A DNA stretch of 64,000 nt from assembly GCA_050943135.1 (NCBI GenBank), contig JBMNOP010000009.1:1-64000 (forward strand), given 5' to 3'. Positions within the stretch are counted from its first letter, which is position 1, and each line of letters starts with the position of its first letter. The notes beneath the pieces were generated by a model. It did not search any database. It was not told the DNA's origin and was given only the letters and a program-made list of their open reading frames with translations. This DNA is from RUG695 sp050943135 (GTDB lineage: Bacteria; Planctomycetota; Planctomycetia; Pirellulales; Thermoguttaceae). Below, piece by piece: positions 52,836-62,330 of this stretch. The position numbers and the translations under genes were made by a program.

Positions 52836-55800
52836 CTACTGTTTTTCTCCAAAGTCAATGTTCTTTTGGCACCAGCTGATTTGCCGATCGAGTTCGGCTC
52901 GGGACAGAAAAACGGGTTTGACCACGGGACGCGGGTTGAACGCGTTTTCAAGACGATCGTATTGTTGGGTGTCTGGTGTTTCGGAATCGCCCTTAGCCAT
53001 TTTGAGCGAGTCTTTCGTCCGAACAACTTCTTCCTGAAGCGCCGTCAACCATTCTGGAGGCTCGAACCCCGTGCCTGACTGTTCCGACGCAAGATGTTCG
53101 ACCATCGTTTCGAGTTTTCGGAACGACTCCGACGCTTCCCCCTGCTCAACGTCGCGGACAGCATCTGAGACCAATCCGCAGAGACAGGCAACCTGAAGTG
53201 GTCTGACAAAGCGCTCGGCCAAACGCTCATAGATGCTCGGAAGCCACATACCGTACTGCGCACTGAGCTTCTGATAGCTGGCAAGGCTTTCGTTGGCGGC
53301 TTCGCTACTTCGGGCGGCGATTCCCTTCTCCCAAAGCGAAGCGGCTGTCTGATGGTTTGTGCGAATCAATTCGTGATGGGCCCAGTAAACGGGTTTGAGA
53401 TTCCAGGCCACTCGCTCATACTTCGTCAGTACTCGGAACATGTCCAAAAGCATAAAGAGCTTCTCGCCATGATCCGAATGGGTCGTTGTGCTATTGTAGT
53501 CGATGTACTCGGAATAATTCTCGGCCACCGCCTCAAAAATGATCTCCAAGCAGGCGGCCGCACGGGAAAGCGGGTACTTATTTTCGATCAAATCGCTGAC
53601 CAGAAGTTCGCCGTTTTCGATTTCATCCCCTTCGTTGTACATCTTCATCAGCGTCTGGAGATAGGCTCCCCCGCCCTGATGGAGGATAGCACGAATATTT
53701 CGGAAATTGAGGAACTGCTGAGTAAAGAGGTCTGAACCGTATCTCTGAATGAACGATTTGACCTGAGCCCACATATCTGAACTGCTGATCGCCTCGACCG
53801 ACGAAATGCGAATGTGAATACTGTGCGAAAGCCAACACCCAAGCAGAACGTTGATTGCCCGTTCGGCAAATGTCACCAGTGCCTGTTCGCTACTATGCGC
53901 AAGACCCGCAGAGGGGTTCGGCATCCGCCAGGAAGTCGACGAGTCAGCAATCATTTTGGTGATATTACAAACGGCCGTTTCGACGATCTTGTCAAACTCG
54001 GTGATCGCGCCCGGTCCTTCAGGCCGATTCTGTTCCATCTTTTGGATGGTACGCAGCAGCTCGAACGTCTCGATCAAAAGGCCAAGTCTCGGTGTGTACT
54101 CAAAGAGGCGCAACATGGCTTGCTGAAGACATCGGCACTGAACGATCGCCTCGGGTTCCCCGCTACGAGAGGTTGGAATATAGAGCAGCGTTTCTTTTTC
54201 GAGACTGACAAGCATCTGATACCAGAAACGGCGCACCTGGTCGAAATCGGCGTGTATCAATCCCGTCATAACGCGTGTGACATCGGGAACCCAGGCGGGA
54301 AGGTCGTCGGCATCATCATTCGATTCTTCCCCCACAATGGCACGAAGGAAGAGGATCGTATCGTTGACTTCAACTTCAGTACGGATAATCCGATCAAGAA
54401 GAATCTCTTTCGTGCCGTGCTGCTGATCATATTCAAGAAGCGATTCACTCGTGCCGCGCGGGTTGGCGATATGATAATTCGCCGCGGTCGTCAGAAGCTC
54501 GTTGAGCTTCCGACGGCAGTTTTCGGCAGCCTTAATCCACTCGCCGATCATTCGGCGGGCATCGGAGGAGCCGTCCTCATCGCATAACCCCTTGACCAGA
54601 AGTGGCGATTTACCGGCGGCGTATTTCCAGAGTTTCATCATACTGAAGATGAATGCCAGACGGTTGTTGATCCGCTCCATTTCGGCGACCAATTCATCCT
54701 CACTTCCGTACGGCGAAGCGCCGCTGTCCATCATCTCGTCGTCAACACCGTCATCGGCACTATCGTGAAAAGACATATTGTCGTAAGCGGCGCTGTATGT
54801 CGGATCGATACCGATATCACTCTCTTCGTTTTCATCACTGCCCACATCAAAGCTGGGAGTACTCCCAAAGAGCTCGCGACTGAACTCGGACGATTCGTTC
54901 TCCTCGTCATCGTCAACCTCGTTGTCGTCGAAATCACCACCGACGAATGCGAAATCTTCTCCGATTTTAAAAAAGGGAATTTCAAAGTCATCGTTATCGG
55001 GATCGACAACGGTTCGACAAAGCTCTTCCCACTCGGCCCGGAAGAGGAAGTCGCACAAATAGCGGGCAAAAAGCCATTCGGGATCTTCCGTTTTGCTCAA
55101 ATCGGCGGGAAGGGGTGTACCGGCCGTTGGTTTTTCGTCGGGATTTTCCGTGGAGAGGGATTCGTCGATATCGGGAATATCCGACAGATCGAACTTCACG
55201 ACGTCATCGTTCTCGTCGGCACGTTTGTGGAACTCCCACATCAGACGGTCGAACATGTAAAATCCGGTCCGCCGCAAAACTTCGCTGATCACTCGGTGGA
55301 GAAGGTCAGCTTCTCGAAATAGTTCGGTCAGCTCGCTCGATTCCATCGGTTCGCGAATTCGCTTGATCAAAATACGGATCAGACTTTTGCGGAGAAACTC
55401 GATAAACGAGGGAATTTCGCCGCCGCTCAGCGGTTGGTTGGCAAATTCATTGAACCAGACATCTCGTTTCGCCTCTTCGCGCATCCAGTCTTCGGGAATC
55501 AGGTCGAAGAGGGTGAAACTCGGACGTGCGAGCAGATTCTCAACGAAGTTCCGCATTGGACCGGGAAGATCTTCCTCTTTAAAACCAAGATCGGAAAACT
55601 TTGCGATCTCTTCCGGAAAGGGGAACCGGCCCGCATCGAATGGAGGGCGTTTCGGATTGACCAGTGAAGGATCCACTTCCAGAATCGGAACCTCGGCATA
55701 AATGCCGGCATTCGCCTCGAGACGCTCCAGGAAGGTCTTCGTCAATTTCCAGCGCCAACGGTACTCTTCGGAAGAAAAATCAATACCGGAAATTCGGGCA

Positions 55801-57794
55801 CGCGTTTTCTTAGTGTCGATGCCTTTTTCATCGGTCTGTTTACGCGATTCCCCCCAAAGGGTTTCGATCCAGCGGAAGGCGACCTCTTGGAAGGTGTAAT
55901 CATTTTCGGCCAGGGGAATCGACTCGGCACTACTAAGCCAGTACATCATCAGCGACATTGAGGCGACTGGATCATTCTTTTCAAGGAGCGCTTCCGCGAG
56001 CAGAACAAAAGCTTTCGGAGAATGAAAACGCTGAACATGCTGACGCCAAAACGAGATATCCCCCGATGTATTACCGGCTTTCTGCCACATGTAGAGAGCA
56101 CTGGCGACCTTCGTGGCCGATTCCCAAATTTCCTGTCCTGAAAACCCGTCAACACCGGAGACCCCGGTGCTCCCGAACTGATCCCACCACCCGGCCAGTC
56201 CACTCATCGAGTCGGAAATTTTCGACTGAGATTCGGAATCTCCCTTGGCCGCTGCTTCCTTCATCAAGCGGCTGTAAAGATCGAATATATCGACGAGCAT
56301 ATTGATCAGATCGTCGATACGGTGATCGTGAACAGTATTGTCGGTCGAGGGAAAAAGAGAATACTGCGCACCGAATCCGAGCAGCGACCATGGGTCGGGA
56401 AGAGCACCACAAGCGATCCCCCGACGGAGCAGATCTTCGATTTCCGCAAGTTTTCCGACACCTGTGTTATAGTCTCCCTTGTCTGCAAGGGTATATCCCT
56501 CGGTCAAGAGACATTCCATACGGCAGATGATTCTCGCCGAAGCGACCTCGATGATCGACGCCTGCTTCGCGGCGGCCTTGAAATACCCCATACGGGCAAA
56601 GACTCCCGCCAGATGGGAGCGCAAAAGCTGATCGGCCCGTTTTTTGGCCAAACGCTTGTTCAGGTCTTGGCGGGCACCGCCGAACGGCTGGAACAGGCGG
56701 CGGACTTCCGACTCCAGGCGCGGGCGCATCGGTTCGGGAACCTTTTGGATCAAAAGGTCGTAGAAACGGTCTCGGTACGAAGCAATGAGCGGCATGAGTG
56801 AAGCGAGTGTTACATTCGAATCGTGCGCCTGAACATGGTCACCGGTAATCCCCGACCCCATCAGGATTGTTCCGGCCAAGACCGAGGCTGCTTCGAACAG
56901 AAGTTGCTCCCAAGGAATCGACGATCGGGTCACGCCGGTATCGGGCACTCCGTTTCGGGGCTTTCCCCCTGAAGCAACCCTGTCGAGGATCGCGTCGAGC
57001 GTGACCTGGTGGACGATGAAACGACGGTAGTAGCCATTTTCGTCGATCAGGTGCGGATCCCACATCCCAAAGTAGTAGTTCGGACGCCGGTTGACCGGAT
57101 GATCAAAATCGAAGGCCCGGGGATCGATTGCCAGTTCGTCGAGCTTGTCGGGATCGAACCATGCGTCGCGAAGAAGGATCGGATCGGTATCTTTCAGAAT
57201 CTCGAATGTTTTACAAACCAACTCTCGGTATTTCCCCTGGGCGGCCCCGGCATGGGGAAGCCAGAGGGGGACCGGCGCAACCCATTCGTGCGGGTTCGGT
57301 TCATGCTTTTCGGCCCCTTCCAAAATCGGCACAGGGCGGTAGCCAAGGAAATCATTGACCTGAGAAAGAATCGCACGTACGGCAACGGCTTTTTCTTCCT
57401 CACCGCGGAACGCAGCCCGCCGAAGAACCAGCTCGCAAAGACGAGCCATAAAAAATGGGTTAAAAAGGAAATCGGGTGTCTGATGAAAAAGAATGTCGTG
57501 ATGAAAATCCAGGTACTCTGGAAGAATATCGTCGGTAATCAAACCAAGGACCCACTCGGCCTGTTTGGAATCGCGAAAGGCGGCAACCTCTTTCGACAGA
57601 TCGGCGAGGACATCTTTCAGGAGTCGAAGCCCTTGTTTCCAAAGTTCCCGGGATTCTTTCTTTTCGAGTTCGAAGAAGAGACTGTTCCAAAGATCATAGG
57701 GGTGTGGGTCGGACGTTCCCGAAGAAAAGTTAAGGTATCCGAGAACTTCTTTCGCGAGGGAAAAAACCTTTTCGTCGTTGTTCTTTTCTGCCAT
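52836..57794 (-). CDS. Giant protein of unknown function upstream of pcrA
   Basis: A 1652-residue protein that I do not recognise. It has no signal peptide and no evident membrane segment, so it should be cytosolic. Most of it reads as helical and Trp/Leu/Glu/Arg-rich, with recurring helix-turn-helix pairs such as AKGDSESQSKISDSMSGLAG and FVLLAEALLEKNDPVASMSL, suggesting an alpha-solenoid or TPR-like scaffold. Around residues 920-1030 is an acidic stretch (DDNEVDDDEENESSEF). No P-loop, nuclease, protease or kinase motif is apparent. The frame is open for almost 5 kb with consistent composition, so the gene is real. The stop lies ten bases before the pcrA start. A coupled role with the helicase is inference from position. 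Confidence 0.82.
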   Translation of the reverse strand: MAEKNNDEKVFSLAKEVLGYLNFSSGTSDPHPYDLWNSLFFELEKKESRELWKQGLRLLKDVLADLSKEVAAFRDSKQAEWVLGLITDDILPEYLDFHHDILFHQTPDFLFNPFFMARLCELVLRRAAFRGEEEKAVAVRAILSQVNDFLGYRPVPILEGAEKHEPNPHEWVAPVPLWLPHAGAAQGKYRELVCKTFEILKDTDPILLRDAWFDPDKLDELAIDPRAFDFDHPVNRRPNYYFGMWDPHLIDENGYYRRFIVHQVTLDAILDRVASGGKPRNGVPDTGVTRSSIPWEQLLFEAASVLAGTILMGSGITGDHVQAHDSNVTLASLMPLIASYRDRFYDLLIQKVPEPMRPRLESEVRRLFQPFGGARQDLNKRLAKKRADQLLRSHLAGVFARMGYFKAAAKQASIIEVASARIICRMECLLTEGYTLADKGDYNTGVGKLAEIEDLLRRGIACGALPDPWSLLGFGAQYSLFPSTDNTVHDHRIDDLINMLVDIFDLYSRLMKEAAAKGDSESQSKISDSMSGLAGWWDQFGSTGVSGVDGFSGQEIWESATKVASALYMWQKAGNTSGDISFWRQHVQRFHSPKAFVLLAEALLEKNDPVASMSLMMYWLSSAESIPLAENDYTFQEVAFRWIETLWGESRKQTDEKGIDTKKTRARISGIDFSSEEYRWRWKLTKTFLERLEANAGIYAEVPILEVDPSLVNPKRPPFDAGRFPFPEEIAKFSDLGFKEEDLPGPMRNFVENLLARPSFTLFDLIPEDWMREEAKRDVWFNEFANQPLSGGEIPSFIEFLRKSLIRILIKRIREPMESSELTELFREADLLHRVISEVLRRTGFYMFDRLMWEFHKRADENDDVVKFDLSDIPDIDESLSTENPDEKPTAGTPLPADLSKTEDPEWLFARYLCDFLFRAEWEELCRTVVDPDNDDFEIPFFKIGEDFAFVGGDFDDNEVDDDEENESSEFSRELFGSTPSFDVGSDENEESDIGIDPTYSAAYDNMSFHDSADDGVDDEMMDSGASPYGSEDELVAEMERINNRLAFIFSMMKLWKYAAGKSPLLVKGLCDEDGSSDARRMIGEWIKAAENCRRKLNELLTTAANYHIANPRGTSESLLEYDQQHGTKEILLDRIIRTEVEVNDTILFLRAIVGEESNDDADDLPAWVPDVTRVMTGLIHADFDQVRRFWYQMLVSLEKETLLYIPTSRSGEPEAIVQCRCLQQAMLRLFEYTPRLGLLIETFELLRTIQKMEQNRPEGPGAITEFDKIVETAVCNITKMIADSSTSWRMPNPSAGLAHSSEQALVTFAERAINVLLGCWLSHSIHIRISSVEAISSSDMWAQVKSFIQRYGSDLFTQQFLNFRNIRAILHQGGGAYLQTLMKMYNEGDEIENGELLVSDLIENKYPLSRAAACLEIIFEAVAENYSEYIDYNSTTTHSDHGEKLFMLLDMFRVLTKYERVAWNLKPVYWAHHELIRTNHQTAASLWEKGIAARSSEAANESLASYQKLSAQYGMWLPSIYERLAERFVRPLQVACLCGLVSDAVRDVEQGEASESFRKLETMVEHLASEQSGTGFEPPEWLTALQEEVVRTKDSLKMAKGDSETPDTQQYDRLENAFNPRPVVKPVFLSRAELDRQISWCQKNIDFGEKQ

Positions 57795-57938
57795 TCCCGT
57801 CTGCCGCTTGAAATTGGATACACCAACCCGATAATATTACTACCCGTAAATATTAGGCTTGAAACCAAAAAGAGTCTAGGGGGGGCATCATTGAGGGCCC
57901 CGGTCGAGCCCCTCATTACAATGAGGAGAAAACATGCC

Positions 57939-58646
57939 ATGCCGAAGGTTCTGACCGCCATCGCAACCTATAACGAGATCGAGAATCTGCCGCAGCTCAC
58001 CGAACGGATATTCGACGTGCTTCCCGAAACGGATCTGTTGGTCATCGACGACGGTTCTCCCGACGGAACAGGGGAATGGTGCGCTCGACAGACCAAAACA
58101 GATTCCCGTTTCTTTCTCATCGAGCGGGGGACAAAACGGGGTCTGGGGAGTGCCATTCTCGAAGCTTTCCGATTTGCTGCCGATCGAAACTACGATTACC
58201 TGATCAACCTTGACGCCGATTTCAGCCATCCACCGGAGATACTCCCGGAACTTATAGCCGTCGCCGAAGGGGAAAAGATTGATGTTGTGATCGGTTCGCG
58301 CTACGTGCAAGGGGGAAAAATCGTCGGCTGGTCGATCACCCGTAAGGTCATGAGCCGAGGAATCAACGCATGGGCTCGACTTCTGCTCCGCCTTCCGACA
58401 AAAGATAACAGCGGGGCGATGCGTTGCTACCGTGTCGAAACGCTTCGTCGGCTCGATTTCGATGCTGTCCGCTCAATCGGTTACTCCTTCTTCGAAGAGA
58501 TTCTCTTTCGTCTCAAGGGGGTCGGTGCGACATTTCGAGAAATCCCAATCACCTTCACCGACAGGGTTCGGGGAAGTTCGAAAATCAACGGGAAAGAAGC
58601 GCTCAAAGCCCTCCTCCTCCTTTTCAAGATCGGGCTGGAAAAGTAG
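57939..58646 (+). CDS. Polyprenol-phosphate mannosyltransferase-like glycosyltransferase (GT2)
   Basis: A 235-residue family 2 glycosyltransferase like dolichol-phosphate mannose synthase, which loads a sugar from a nucleotide donor onto a polyprenyl phosphate carrier. Motifs: ATYNEIENLPQL, LVIDDGSPDGTG (Asp37/38), LINLDADFSHPPE (DxD at 92-94), VIGSRYVQGG and a DNSGAMRCYRVE acceptor loop. No C-terminal membrane helices are present, as in the single-domain bacterial forms. The ATG at 57939 is chosen for GAGGAG ten bases upstream; an in-frame ATG at 57921 is possible. It is divergent from the 1652-residue gene. Confidence 0.9.
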   Translation: MPKVLTAIATYNEIENLPQLTERIFDVLPETDLLVIDDGSPDGTGEWCARQTKTDSRFFLIERGTKRGLGSAILEAFRFAADRNYDYLINLDADFSHPPEILPELIAVAEGEKIDVVIGSRYVQGGKIVGWSITRKVMSRGINAWARLLLRLPTKDNSGAMRCYRVETLRRLDFDAVRSIGYSFFEEILFRLKGVGATFREIPITFTDRVRGSSKINGKEALKALLLLFKIGLEK

Positions 58647-58670
58647 CGTCCTTCGAACCGAGACTCGCAT

Positions 58671-58706
58671 AAAAAAGCAGGGCGTGCAGGGTTTTCCGGC
58701 ACGCCC
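58671..58706 (-). terminator. Rho-independent terminator of the HEAT-repeat gene
   Basis: On the minus strand GGGCGTGC and GCACGCCC pair around an 11-base loop and are followed by TGCTTTTTT. It lies 25-60 bases after the stop and also sits beyond the end of the convergent glycosyltransferase gene. Confidence 0.75.
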
Positions 58707-58730
58707 CCACCCTCGTCGACGAGGGGAAAA

Positions 58731-60476
58731 CTACTCGCTTTCCTGTATCGCGGTAAGATACCGTTTCGCTTCATCAACCCACAGCGGGTTCGCTCTCCTG
58801 TTGATGATCTTGTTCAGGGCATCCGTGAAAGCCTGCGGATCTGCTTTCCGGAGGAAATCGTGGTGTGCCAATTCGAGGACCGACGTTGTTGCGGTCTCGG
58901 TAAACTTCGGGTCATCGATATAGGGAAGGACAAAGACCAGCGTCTCGGGAACTCGAATCGCTTTCATTCGATCAAGGACAAGCGTGCGCTCATCGTCACG
59001 CTCAGCCGATTCGAAGGCGGATTTGAGCGCGGTGAATTTCTCGTGATCGGAAATTTTGATCCCGATTTCCCCCTGGGGCAATGACATCACACGGACATAC
59101 CCCCGAAACGCGGCGATACGACCGGCCTCCGAAATTTGGGAATTCCTGACAATTTCCAGGAGAGTCTCGGCATGCTCGGCGTTCGGCAGATTCGCCAGTC
59201 CCCTTACCGCCAACTCTCTTTCGAGAGGATTCTTCGAGGCATAAAGATTCACAAGATAATCGAAAGCGTTTTTTCCGCCGATCCGACCGATCAGAGGGAG
59301 AAGAAATTCGCGATTTTTCTCGGTAACCAGAGGAATCACCACAGTGGCATCTCCGGCAACAATACGGGTTACCGAGCGTTGAAGTTCCTCTCGATCCTTT
59401 GCGCTTTTAACCCGAAGCACCAGGGAAATATATTCGGGAAAATCCTCCTTGGTCGTCAGTGATTCAGCCCAGAGGAGTAACTCGGTTCGAATCATCTCGA
59501 ACGTCGCGGCACCGGCAAAGATGAGGGGAAGTGCAGCGGCATTGTGGCGCGTGACGGCGACTTTGGTGTAGTTGAGGAAATCTTCCGGGTTATTGGAATT
59601 TTTCAGCCCTTCGAGGATTGCCTCGTCAAAACCGGGGTACTCGATTCGACTGGCGACAATGATGGCAAGACGTCCAACAACTGGGTCTTTAGCAGATTGG
59701 AATAGGAGCGGAATATCCTCGACCGCACCAAGTTTTTCGAGAGCCAGGATACCGTCGGCTCGTAGATCGGGGTCATCGCTCATCGCAGCCCGAACGGCAT
59801 AAGAACGATATTTTCGATCGTTGCGTACCGCCAGCGAGGCGATTGTCCGAACTTTGGTCGTTACATCGAACGAATCGTAATTGGCAAGCCAGGCTTCAAC
59901 CTCACTGTCATCGACATACGGAAGGCAGAGCGGCCATTCGGTTTCGATTGGAATCGTCAGGTCGTAGGTGGCGACGCGCAAGGTTAGCTCAATCTCTTTT
60001 TTGAACTCATCATCAGCCGTTATCGCGGCTTTTTGTACGGCGTTAAGGGCTTTTTCTGTCTTGATCGTCACTAGTGTACGCAGCGCCTGCTGACGGACAC
60101 GGAAATCGGGATCGGCGAGCTGGGAGGCAATCGCGTCGACCTCAGCGTTCGAACCGGTGCGGCTTAACTGATAAAGAATCCAGGTCTTGGCAACCGGATC
60201 GATCGGCTGATCGAGTTGGGCGGCCATCAGGTTATTGAGCTCCTTTTTTTCCGTCTCTTTTCCGGGAGCACCGACTTCGAAGCAAAATTGCTGAAGCCGC
60301 TGTTGGGACGATTCGATCTTCTCCAAATCGGCGGAAGCCAGATCGGGAAGCACCTCGGCAAAAACGGCTGCTGTGGTAATATCATCGGCGGCAAGCGGGG
60401 TACTGCTACACACCGCTACGGTGAAGAAAAGGAGAAGAACGCCAAAAATCGATGCACTACATATAAATCTTTTCAT
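58731..60476 (-). CDS. Exported HEAT-repeat protein
   Basis: A 581-residue protein with a signal peptide (FICSASIFGVLLLFFTVAV, cleavage near LAADD). The rest is a series of paired helices of HEAT type, e.g. ADPDFRVRQQALRTLVTI, SDDPDLRADGILALEKLG and NPLERELAVRGLANLPN. Such domains are protein-binding scaffolds; in planctomycetes they are common in exported proteins. No enzymatic motif is visible. It starts 14 bases after the Gfo/Idh/MocA gene stop, with AAAAAGGAG before the ATG, so the two are an operon and may act together. Confidence 0.85.
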   Translation of the reverse strand: MKRFICSASIFGVLLLFFTVAVCSSTPLAADDITTAAVFAEVLPDLASADLEKIESSQQRLQQFCFEVGAPGKETEKKELNNLMAAQLDQPIDPVAKTWILYQLSRTGSNAEVDAIASQLADPDFRVRQQALRTLVTIKTEKALNAVQKAAITADDEFKKEIELTLRVATYDLTIPIETEWPLCLPYVDDSEVEAWLANYDSFDVTTKVRTIASLAVRNDRKYRSYAVRAAMSDDPDLRADGILALEKLGAVEDIPLLFQSAKDPVVGRLAIIVASRIEYPGFDEAILEGLKNSNNPEDFLNYTKVAVTRHNAAALPLIFAGAATFEMIRTELLLWAESLTTKEDFPEYISLVLRVKSAKDREELQRSVTRIVAGDATVVIPLVTEKNREFLLPLIGRIGGKNAFDYLVNLYASKNPLERELAVRGLANLPNAEHAETLLEIVRNSQISEAGRIAAFRGYVRVMSLPQGEIGIKISDHEKFTALKSAFESAERDDERTLVLDRMKAIRVPETLVFVLPYIDDPKFTETATTSVLELAHHDFLRKADPQAFTDALNKIINRRANPLWVDEAKRYLTAIQESE

Positions 60477-60490
60477 GGTCCGCTCCTTTT

Positions 60491-61738
60491 TCAGATTTCG
60501 ATGGTATAAGGGGCTCGCTGTACACGGGAGACCAGGCGATTCGCCTCGTCGTCGCCGATGAACCGGGTATTCTCGGAATCCCAGACCAAATCACGCCTGA
60601 CCTGGTAACCGATGTTCATCAGCTGGCAGATAGCCGCCACATTGGCACCAAACTGTACATCTTGGAATGGACGGACCCGACGCTTAAACGACCAACCGAC
60701 CTCGGGACGGATACATTCGTGGGCTCCGTGGTAGCAGCGGATATTGACGACGCGTGACGGCACCATCTGCCAGGCATTACCTGTATGCACACATCCTTCG
60801 GCACCTACAATGGTAATATCGTGTTCGGGCGCGTGGTGGAGTTGAACGCCGTTGGCATACTCCACCGTCATGTAGTCGGTCTCGTTCCCGCCACTGTGCG
60901 GCTGGAGCACCTTGACAGGCTCTTCCCCGTCAAGACCGCACGCATAGGCCGCCCCACCGAACTTGTGAGCCCCCCAATCTGCCAAAAAACCGTTACCGTA
61001 TTCATAGATACGCCGCCAACCGCCACCATAACTCCCGCTACAGCGACTAGGGTTGTAGGGCATCCAGGGAGTTTGACCAAGCCACCGATCCCAATCGAAT
61101 CCGACGGGAATTTCCTCTTCGGGAAGATAAACCTGAGAAGGGGGACCGCCGACACCGCAGAAAATCTCTTTGACCTCGCCGATGTCACCGCTTTGGACGA
61201 TCGGAGCAAGCTTCCCGTAATCTTCGATAACACGCTGGCTACCGCTCGAAACCACACGGTTGTATTTTCGTGCCGCCTTGACGACCATCCGGCCCTCGGC
61301 GAGAGTCAAAGTCAGCGGCTTTTCGCAGAAAACGTCTTTTCCGGCCTTGCAGCTTTCGACGATGATCTTGGTGTGCCAGTGGTCGGGACAGGCGCAGATG
61401 ACCACATCGACATCGTCACGGTCGAGAATATCCTCGTATTTCGGAAAGATAAGCGCGTCGTGGTTGCCGAATTGTTGATCGAGGCGATTTTTCCCCTCCT
61501 GGGCACGCACCTCGTAGCAGTCACAGACCCCAAGCATATGGAAATCGGGTTCGGTGGCAAAAGGGATAAGGATTTCGTTTCCACGATTTCCATGCCCGAT
61601 GAGAGCCGTCACGAGCTTGTTCGAGGGAGAAACAGCGTTGTTGAGCCCAAGCACTCTGCCGGAAACAACCAAAGGTGCGGCGAACGCAGCAGCCGTAAGA
61701 AAACGACGGCGCGTGATCGGGGAAGGCTTTTGCGACAT
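60491..61738 (-). CDS. Tat-exported Gfo/Idh/MocA-family oxidoreductase
   Basis: A 415-residue NAD(P)-dependent sugar-dehydrogenase-type protein. The N-terminus SPITRRRFLTAAAFAAPLVV is a twin-arginine signal, so the folded protein is exported with its cofactor. The Rossmann region reads ALIGHGNRGNEILIPF, then VVICACPDHWHTKII and the conserved CEKPLTLTLAEGR. The C-terminal domain (GGWRRIYEYGNGFLADWGAHKF) supplies the usual His. Planctomycetes have many such proteins, thought to act on sugars or sugar acids in the periplasm; the substrate here is unknown. CGAAAGGAG precedes the ATG. Confidence 0.92.
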   Translation of the reverse strand: MSQKPSPITRRRFLTAAAFAAPLVVSGRVLGLNNAVSPSNKLVTALIGHGNRGNEILIPFATEPDFHMLGVCDCYEVRAQEGKNRLDQQFGNHDALIFPKYEDILDRDDVDVVICACPDHWHTKIIVESCKAGKDVFCEKPLTLTLAEGRMVVKAARKYNRVVSSGSQRVIEDYGKLAPIVQSGDIGEVKEIFCGVGGPPSQVYLPEEEIPVGFDWDRWLGQTPWMPYNPSRCSGSYGGGWRRIYEYGNGFLADWGAHKFGGAAYACGLDGEEPVKVLQPHSGGNETDYMTVEYANGVQLHHAPEHDITIVGAEGCVHTGNAWQMVPSRVVNIRCYHGAHECIRPEVGWSFKRRVRPFQDVQFGANVAAICQLMNIGYQVRRDLVWDSENTRFIGDDEANRLVSRVQRAPYTIEI

Positions 61739-62330
61739 AAATAACTCCTTTCGGAAATAACCGTTGAAGGATAGAGAACAGCCCCGACAATCGTGGGGGC
61801 GCTGTTTTCATCAATTTCCTTGTAATTCTACCCCGCGGCAAACGAAAGTCCAGACGTCGGTTTCGATTTCGCGGCAAATTGGGCCCCGACGAGAAGGAAG
61901 CCTGGAAAAAGAAGGAAAAGAAAAGGACGCACCTAAACAAGCACACCGACTCCCGAAGAAGAAAACCCCCATAATTCCCTAAAAGCAGAGTTTTCCGAAT
62001 CTTCTCCCCCTTTACTTTTTAGGAAAGTTGGCAACAATAGAGTGATCGGTTATATCGATTAAAACGGTTGTTTCCACTTAAATTGCACGAAACACCTATG
62101 CCACGCGAATTGCCTATTTTGTTTTATTTAAGATGAATCATAATAGGGGCGAGGATGTGTTCGTTTAAGCCGTTTTCGAGTGGTGAACTCCCTGATCGGA
62201 AAAGGACGCAGGCGCTGTTTCCTCGAGCTACTTCCCAGCAAGACAGGTCTACTGGTGGCAGGGGAGTTCTCTCCGACGATCCTTCGGAGAATGGCCACAG
62301 ATCAAGGTTAAATTGCAAAGGATACTCAGT
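61739..62330. other. Divergent intergenic region before the second Wzc-like gene
   Basis: About 590 bases without a credible gene. It must hold promoters for both flanking genes. AT-rich sequence near 62115-62145 contains a CATAAT box, and a 7-base-stem hairpin (TCTCCGA/TCGGAGA) lies near 62270 in the leader of the downstream gene. I recognise no known RNA. Confidence 0.5.
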
